The translations under genes were made by a program, and so were the position numbers. DNA of 9,504 bases from DASSFZ01 sp036514635 (GTDB lineage Bacteria > Chloroflexota > Anaerolineae > Fen-1058), in contig DATBWU010000014.1 of NCBI GenBank assembly GCA_036514635.1, positions 1 to 9,504 on the forward strand, in the 5' to 3' direction. This document shows positions 6,134-9,504 of this stretch, piece after piece. Within the stretch, counting starts at the first letter, position 1; every line of letters begins with the position of its first letter. The notes below the pieces were generated by a model, which was not told the origin of the DNA, did not search any database, and worked only from the letters and a program-made list of their open reading frames with translations.

Positions 6134-6218
6134 AGCGTAAACACTCGGTTCCCAGCGCCTCATCGTATGCATCGGCCGGGGAGCCTGAAGCCAGGCTGTC
6201 CGGGTAACGTGAACGGAA
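6090..6218 (-). pseudogene. HEPN-domain C-terminal remnant
   Basis: Directly after the sdhA stop, and in the same reading frame, 42 sense codons run to TGA at 6090-6092. They encode FRSRYPDSLAS.., then ADAYDEALGTECLRYAEYIL, then DFVEKNLS. This matches the C-terminus of HEPN-domain proteins that partner MNT nucleotidyltransferases: the RYPD motif, a short linker, then a final amphipathic helix of the A...A..IL.FV...L kind. A complete HEPN domain has around 120-130 residues, so roughly the first two thirds, with most of the helical bundle, are missing, and there is no start codon. The end overlaps the start of the nucleotidyltransferase gene by about 44 bases, the arrangement expected of an original HEPN-MNT pair. 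The piece is non-functional as a toxin unless sdhA is read through. The family call rests on pattern recognition of a short stretch. Confidence 0.65.
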
Positions 6219-7991
6219 TCAGTATTTCCGTTCCTTCGGCTCGAACTTAGTGATCGTCACCGGCTTGTACGTCGTCTCGAGCGCGCCGTTCCTCTGCGTC
6301 ACAAAGGTGTGCTTCAGCCAGTTGGCATCGTCGCGCTTGGGGAAATCTTCGCGCCAGTGCGCGCCTCGGCTCTCGGTGCGGATCAGCGCGGCGTGCGCGG
6401 TCACCTCGGCCAGGTCGAGCAGGCAACCGAGTTCCCACGCCTCGTATAGATCCGTGTTGAAGCGCCGGCCCTTGTCTTCGATCGAGATGTGCGTGTAGCG
6501 CTCCTTCAGTTCGCGAACTGTGTCGAGCGCCTGCTGCACCGTCGGCCCCTCGCGGAACACCCCCACATCCTTCATCATCACCTTTTGCATCTCGTCACGG
6601 ATTTTGGCCGGCTTCTCTTTGCCCGTGGCGGTGCGGATCCAATCGAGCTGAGCAGATGCCTCGGCTTCGGGAGTCGCGGGCAACGACGCAAAGTCGGCTT
6701 GCTTGCAAAAGTCGGCCAGCGCCTTGCCGCCGCGCCGGCCGAACACGACCAGATCGACCAGCGAGTTCGTGCCCAGGCGATTCGCGCCGTGCACCGACAC
6801 GCAGGCGCACTCGCCCGCCGCGTACAGCCCGCGCACGATCGTGCCCTGCGCGTCGGCCAACACGCGCCCGTCGTTGTCGGTGGGGACGCCGCCCATCGCG
6901 TAATGCGCGGTCGGCTGGACGGGGATGCCTTGCCTCAACGGCTCGACCCCCAGGTACACGCGCGCCATCTCGAACACGTCGGGCAGCGCGGCTTCCAGGT
7001 GCTCGGCGGTGACCGGCTTGCCGTCCGGCCCGCTCCGGTATGTGTTGATCGTCTCGGGCCGCGAATCGATGTACACGTAGTCCTTGCCGCCGATGCCGCG
7101 CCCTTCGCGCACTTCCAGGTAAATGCAGCGCGAGCACACGTCGCGGCTGGCGAGGTCTTTCATCGTCGGCGCGTAGCGTTCCATGAAGCGCTCGCCCGTG
7201 TCGTTGATGAAAATCGCGCCCTCGCCGCGCAGCGCCTCGGACAACAAGATGCCCATCTTGTAGATGCCGGTCGGGTGAAACTGGAAGAATTCCATGTCCT
7301 CCAGCGGCAGGCCGCGCCGCAGCGCGATCGCCACGCCGTCGCCGGTCAGCGAGTGCGCGTTCGACGTGACCTGATAGATTCGCCCAAAGCCGCCGATCGC
7401 CAGCAAAACGGCTTTGGCGTGGAAGACGTGCATCTCGCCGGTCAGAATCTCGACGGCGACGATGCCCCGGCACACGTTGCCTTCGACCAGCAGATCGATC
7501 ATCTGGAACTCGTCGAAGAACTTGACGTTCTGCTTGATGCACTGCTGGTACAGCGTTTGTAGGATCATGTGGCCGGTTCGGTCGGCGGCTTTGCACGATC
7601 GCATCACGGGAGCCTCGCCGTTGTTGCGCGTGTGCCCGCCGAAGCGGCGCTGCTCGATCTTGCCGTCGGGCGTGCGGTCGAAGGGCAAGCCCATGTGCTC
7701 CAACTCGATCACGGCGTCGATCGATTCTTGGGCGAGAATCTCCGCCGAGTCTTGATCGACCAGATAGTCGCCGCCCTTGACCGTGTCGTACATGTACCAT
7801 TCCCAGTGATCTTCTTCCATGTTGCCCAGCGGCGCGGCGATGCCGCCCTGCGCCGTGCCGGTGTGCGATCGCGTGGGATACAGTTTAGAGATGACGGCGG
7901 TGCTGACGACCTTCGAGGCGTGCAGCGCCGCCATCAAACCCGCGCCGCCCGCGCCGACGACCAGCGCATCGAATTGATGATGGTGTGCCAT
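6219..7991 (-). CDS. sdhA: succinate dehydrogenase flavoprotein subunit
   Basis: SdhA oxidises succinate to fumarate in the citric acid cycle, using covalently bound FAD on the cytoplasmic face of the membrane. The 590 residues are full length. The dinucleotide fold starts with DALVVGAGGAG (8-18). The FAD-linking His is H43 in RSHTGTAQGG. Active-site positions are recognisable: FHPTG (238-242), R283 in ASRDV (the equivalent of E. coli R286), H363 in TAHYAMGG, and R405 in HGANRLG. The C-terminus ends naturally in ..EPKERKY, so the insertion that follows has not shortened the protein. The ATG at 7991 lies three bases after the stop of the membrane anchor gene, so the two are co-transcribed. The gap to sdhB is filled by the MNT/HEPN material. 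Confidence 0.97.
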   Translation of the reverse strand: MAHHHQFDALVVGAGGAGLMAALHASKVVSTAVISKLYPTRSHTGTAQGGIAAPLGNMEEDHWEWYMYDTVKGGDYLVDQDSAEILAQESIDAVIELEHMGLPFDRTPDGKIEQRRFGGHTRNNGEAPVMRSCKAADRTGHMILQTLYQQCIKQNVKFFDEFQMIDLLVEGNVCRGIVAVEILTGEMHVFHAKAVLLAIGGFGRIYQVTSNAHSLTGDGVAIALRRGLPLEDMEFFQFHPTGIYKMGILLSEALRGEGAIFINDTGERFMERYAPTMKDLASRDVCSRCIYLEVREGRGIGGKDYVYIDSRPETINTYRSGPDGKPVTAEHLEAALPDVFEMARVYLGVEPLRQGIPVQPTAHYAMGGVPTDNDGRVLADAQGTIVRGLYAAGECACVSVHGANRLGTNSLVDLVVFGRRGGKALADFCKQADFASLPATPEAEASAQLDWIRTATGKEKPAKIRDEMQKVMMKDVGVFREGPTVQQALDTVRELKERYTHISIEDKGRRFNTDLYEAWELGCLLDLAEVTAHAALIRTESRGAHWREDFPKRDDANWLKHTFVTQRNGALETTYKPVTITKFEPKERKY

Positions 7992-7994
7992 AGT

Positions 7995-8861
7995 CTAAAT
8001 CACCAGTGAAGGAATCAGGAACAACACGTAGCCGCCTGCGACCAGCCAGACCAGGCCGAAGGCGCCGAGCACGCCGAGCACGATCTTGCGCGGCGATCCT
8101 TTGCGCATGTAATCGGTCAGCACGATGCGCACGCCGTTCAGCCCGTGCAGCCACGCCAGGAATAGCATCGACAGATCGATGGCGATCCACACCGGGTTGT
8201 TTTGGAAGCGCGTCGCGACGAACTGGCCCGTCACCTCGGTGATGTCGCGCTCGATGTGCATGATGAACAGGTGGAACAGTACCAGGAACACCATGATGAC
8301 GCCGGAGACCCGCATGAAACCCCAGGCGAGCTTCTCGAAGCGATTGGCGCTGGGGACCGGCGCACTGTTGGACGCCGACAAGATCACCCGGCGGCCCTCA
8401 CCGAGCGCAGTGCCTCGCCACAGCAGGTACAGCACTGGCAGCGCCAGTGGCCCGGCAACCACCAGCGCGTACGGCACGTCTTTCAGATCGCGGAACATGT
8501 CCTGAAGGCTCATGCCGATCAGCTTGTTCAGCATAAAGTAGCCAATGAGCGGCGTGAGCACAACGAACACGGCGACGCCGATCCAGAAGATGGGCTGGCG
8601 ATAGCGCGTCGTTTGGGGGAAGTAATCGAACAGCATCACGCGCAGGCCGTTGAGGGCGTGATACACCACGGCCATGACCAGCAGGAACTCAAACGGGCGG
8701 AACCAGGGTTGATGATAGACAGCCGTCGCGTCGTTGTAAGCCTGGGCGCCGCGAGCCAGTTGCAGGGTCTCGAAGATGTGCAGCGAGAGGAAGTAGACCA
8801 CGGCCACTCCGCTGATGCGGTGCATGAGCCAGGTCAATTGGCCTGTGCCTCCACGGTACAC
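7995..8861 (-). CDS. sdhC: fused succinate dehydrogenase membrane anchor (SdhC-SdhD)
   Basis: This 288-residue integral membrane protein carries both anchor subunits in one chain. The first half has the SdhC pattern HRISGVAVVYFLSLH (14-28) and YHALNGLRVMLFDY (67-80). The second half repeats it as MRVSGVIMVFLVLFH (183-197) and LHGLNGVRIVLTDY (238-251). The conserved histidines at H28, H68, H197, H202 and H239 are candidate haem b ligands. Hydrophobic segments lie at about 16-36, 57-79, 92-112, 131-149, 183-203, 228-249 and 260-284: three for SdhC, three for SdhD, and one extra (131-149) between them. The start is the GTG at 8861, with AAGGAGG six bases upstream and an N-terminus (MYRGGTGQLTWLMHRISG) typical of SdhC. 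It is the first gene of the operon, three bases from sdhA. Separate sdhC and sdhD genes are absent from the visible operon. Confidence 0.9.
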   Translation of the reverse strand: MYRGGTGQLTWLMHRISGVAVVYFLSLHIFETLQLARGAQAYNDATAVYHQPWFRPFEFLLVMAVVYHALNGLRVMLFDYFPQTTRYRQPIFWIGVAVFVVLTPLIGYFMLNKLIGMSLQDMFRDLKDVPYALVVAGPLALPVLYLLWRGTALGEGRRVILSASNSAPVPSANRFEKLAWGFMRVSGVIMVFLVLFHLFIMHIERDITEVTGQFVATRFQNNPVWIAIDLSMLFLAWLHGLNGVRIVLTDYMRKGSPRKIVLGVLGAFGLVWLVAGGYVLFLIPSLVI

Positions 8862-8886
8862 AGTGGGCCTCCTTCAGTCAGGTGAC

Positions 8887-8927
8887 AGGTGACCGGCACT
8901 CCGAAAGGGGTAAAGTGCCGGTCACTT
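8887..8927. repeat. palindromic repeat, copy B, in the sdh leader
   Basis: GTGACCGGCACT (8889-8900) and AGTGCCGGTCAC (8914-8925) form a perfect 12-bp inverted repeat, extended by one G-T and one A-T pair, around a 13-base loop. The arms match those of copy A at 1411-1446, while the loops differ. It lies between the predicted sdh transcription start (about 8934) and the ribosome binding site (8868-8874), so it should fold in the 5' leader of the sdh mRNA. Confidence 0.8.
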
Positions 8928-8940
8928 CGCAGCGAAGACG

Positions 8941-8969
8941 ATTATATCTCACCTGCTACAGTGGGGCAA
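8941..8969 (-). promoter_or_regulatory. promoter of the sdh operon
   Basis: On the minus strand a perfect -10 box TATAAT (8941-8946) is preceded at 17 bp by TTGCCC (8964-8969), matching four of six -35 bases. Transcription would start near 8934, giving a leader of about 70 bases that contains palindromic repeat copy B. The -35 overlaps the T-rich tail of the terminator of the upstream gene, so termination and initiation are packed back to back. Confidence 0.6.
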
Positions 8970-9013
8970 ACAAAAGAGCAGACTTCCGAAGTCTGCAAGA
9001 CCTCGGAAGTCTG
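8967..9013 (-). terminator. intrinsic terminator after the membrane protein gene
   Basis: Bases 8979-8994 and 8998-9013 pair as a 16-bp stem with a single A-C mismatch and a 3-base loop. On the minus strand the stem is followed by CTCTTTTGTTTG (8978-8967), a good T-rich tail. It stands 35 bases after the stop of the membrane protein gene (9048-9050) and insulates the sdh operon. The arm itself contains a shorter near-palindrome (CAGACTTC-C-GAAGTCTG, 8979-8995), so it may also belong to a repeat family. Confidence 0.75.
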
Positions 9014-9047
9014 GACACGCTGCGCAGCCCGCGGGAGGGTTTTGAGA

Positions 9048-9503
9048 CTAGAACCCACCGCCCAGGATCTGGCTGGCCAGGAAGCTGAAGGACGCGCCGA
9101 ACAAAAGCAGGATCGGGGTGAGCGCTGCCAGAATCGCCGCCGCGATGGCCCACGTCGGCACGTTGTCGCCCAGCGTGTGCTGCATCACCTGCTCGGCCGA
9201 CAGCGCGCCGAGCCGCGCGTCGCTGGTGACCTGCTGCATCAAGTACACCAGCAGGCCGAGGCCGACGAGCAGGAAGGCGAGTGGATCGGCCAGCGTCGCC
9301 AGCGCGTTGCCCATCGGCTGGCCGAAGATCGCGGCGATGACCGGCTGCAAAATCCCGACCGTGCCGAAGAGGATCATCACCAGCCCGACGAGATGGTAGA
9401 AGTACAGATAGACCTTGCGCCACAGGCTGGAGCGCGCGGCGGCACTGTCCGCGCCGGAGAGGTCTGTCTCGATCCAGCGTCGCCGCCACCACCACACGCC
9501 GCC
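9048..9503 (-). CDS. integral membrane protein, C-terminal part (DUF5671-like)
   Basis: The reading frame is open to the window edge; a GTG at 9497 could be a start but is more likely internal, since two further sense codons precede it and the segment looks like a linker between repeated membrane domains. About 152 residues are visible. A Trp/Arg-rich linker (WWWRRRW) is followed by an acidic stretch, then LWRKVYLYFYHLVGLVMIL and two further helices, LAFLLVGLGLLVYLMQQV and WAIAAAILAALTPILLLFG. The linker plus (R/K)-x-YLY-x-x-x-x-GL pattern resembles DUF5671 membrane domains, often repeated in Chloroflexota proteins of unknown function; this call is tentative. The gene is separated from sdh by a strong terminator, so it is not part of that operon. 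Confidence 0.7.
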   Translation of the reverse strand, partial: GGVWWWRRRWIETDLSGADSAAARSSLWRKVYLYFYHLVGLVMILFGTVGILQPVIAAIFGQPMGNALATLADPLAFLLVGLGLLVYLMQQVTSDARLGALSAEQVMQHTLGDNVPTWAIAAAILAALTPILLLFGASFSFLASQILGGGF

Positions 9504-9504
9504 G

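Noticed and set aside
6489..7562. Long open frame on the + strand opposite sdhA
   Set aside because: It mirrors the codon structure of sdhA and has no domain, ribosome binding site or promoter of its own.

Overview
The window is GC-rich bacterial DNA with tightly packed genes and short intergenic gaps. It holds one complete respiratory operon, a kinase–methyltransferase pair, a glycolytic enzyme and several small genes. The gene content suggests a member of the Chloroflexota (Anaerolineae-like): a PPi-type phosphofructokinase, a membrane Ser/Thr kinase with SH3 and Pro/Thr-rich tail, an MNT/HEPN module, a fused succinate dehydrogenase anchor, and a membrane protein resembling DUF5671. This placement is inference from protein style, not from a marker gene.

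Layout on the + strand. Bases 2-175 are the 3' end of a YbaK/EbsC-like aminoacyl-tRNA deacylase. Bases 239-1405 encode a phosphofructokinase with the PPi-type active site. A perfect 16-bp palindrome (1411-1446) separates it from the convergent rsmG. Bases 4048-4464 encode an unrecognised 138-residue protein, followed by a two-way terminator.

Layout on the - strand. A promoter at 3831-3860 drives a Ser/Thr protein kinase (3778-2177), whose stop overlaps the start of rsmG (2180-1440) as ATGA. From the right edge come the C-terminal part of a membrane protein (9503-9048) with a strong terminator, then the succinate dehydrogenase operon: promoter 8969-8941, a second copy of the palindromic repeat in the leader, a fused sdhC-sdhD anchor (8861-7995), sdhA (7991-6219), an inserted MNT-type nucleotidyltransferase (6133-5675) with the tail of a HEPN gene (6218-6090), and sdhB (5678-4977). 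An antibiotic-biosynthesis-monooxygenase-fold gene (4879-4523) follows.

The most notable point is the toxin-antitoxin-type MNT/HEPN remnant inside the sdh operon, between sdhA and sdhB. The HEPN part has lost its N-terminal portion and continues in the sdhA frame straight after the sdhA stop codon. The nucleotidyltransferase looks intact and its stop overlaps the sdhB start codon, so sdhB translation may depend on it. The second notable point is the single-chain SdhC-SdhD anchor, in which an extra membrane helix appears to solve the topology problem of joining the two subunits.
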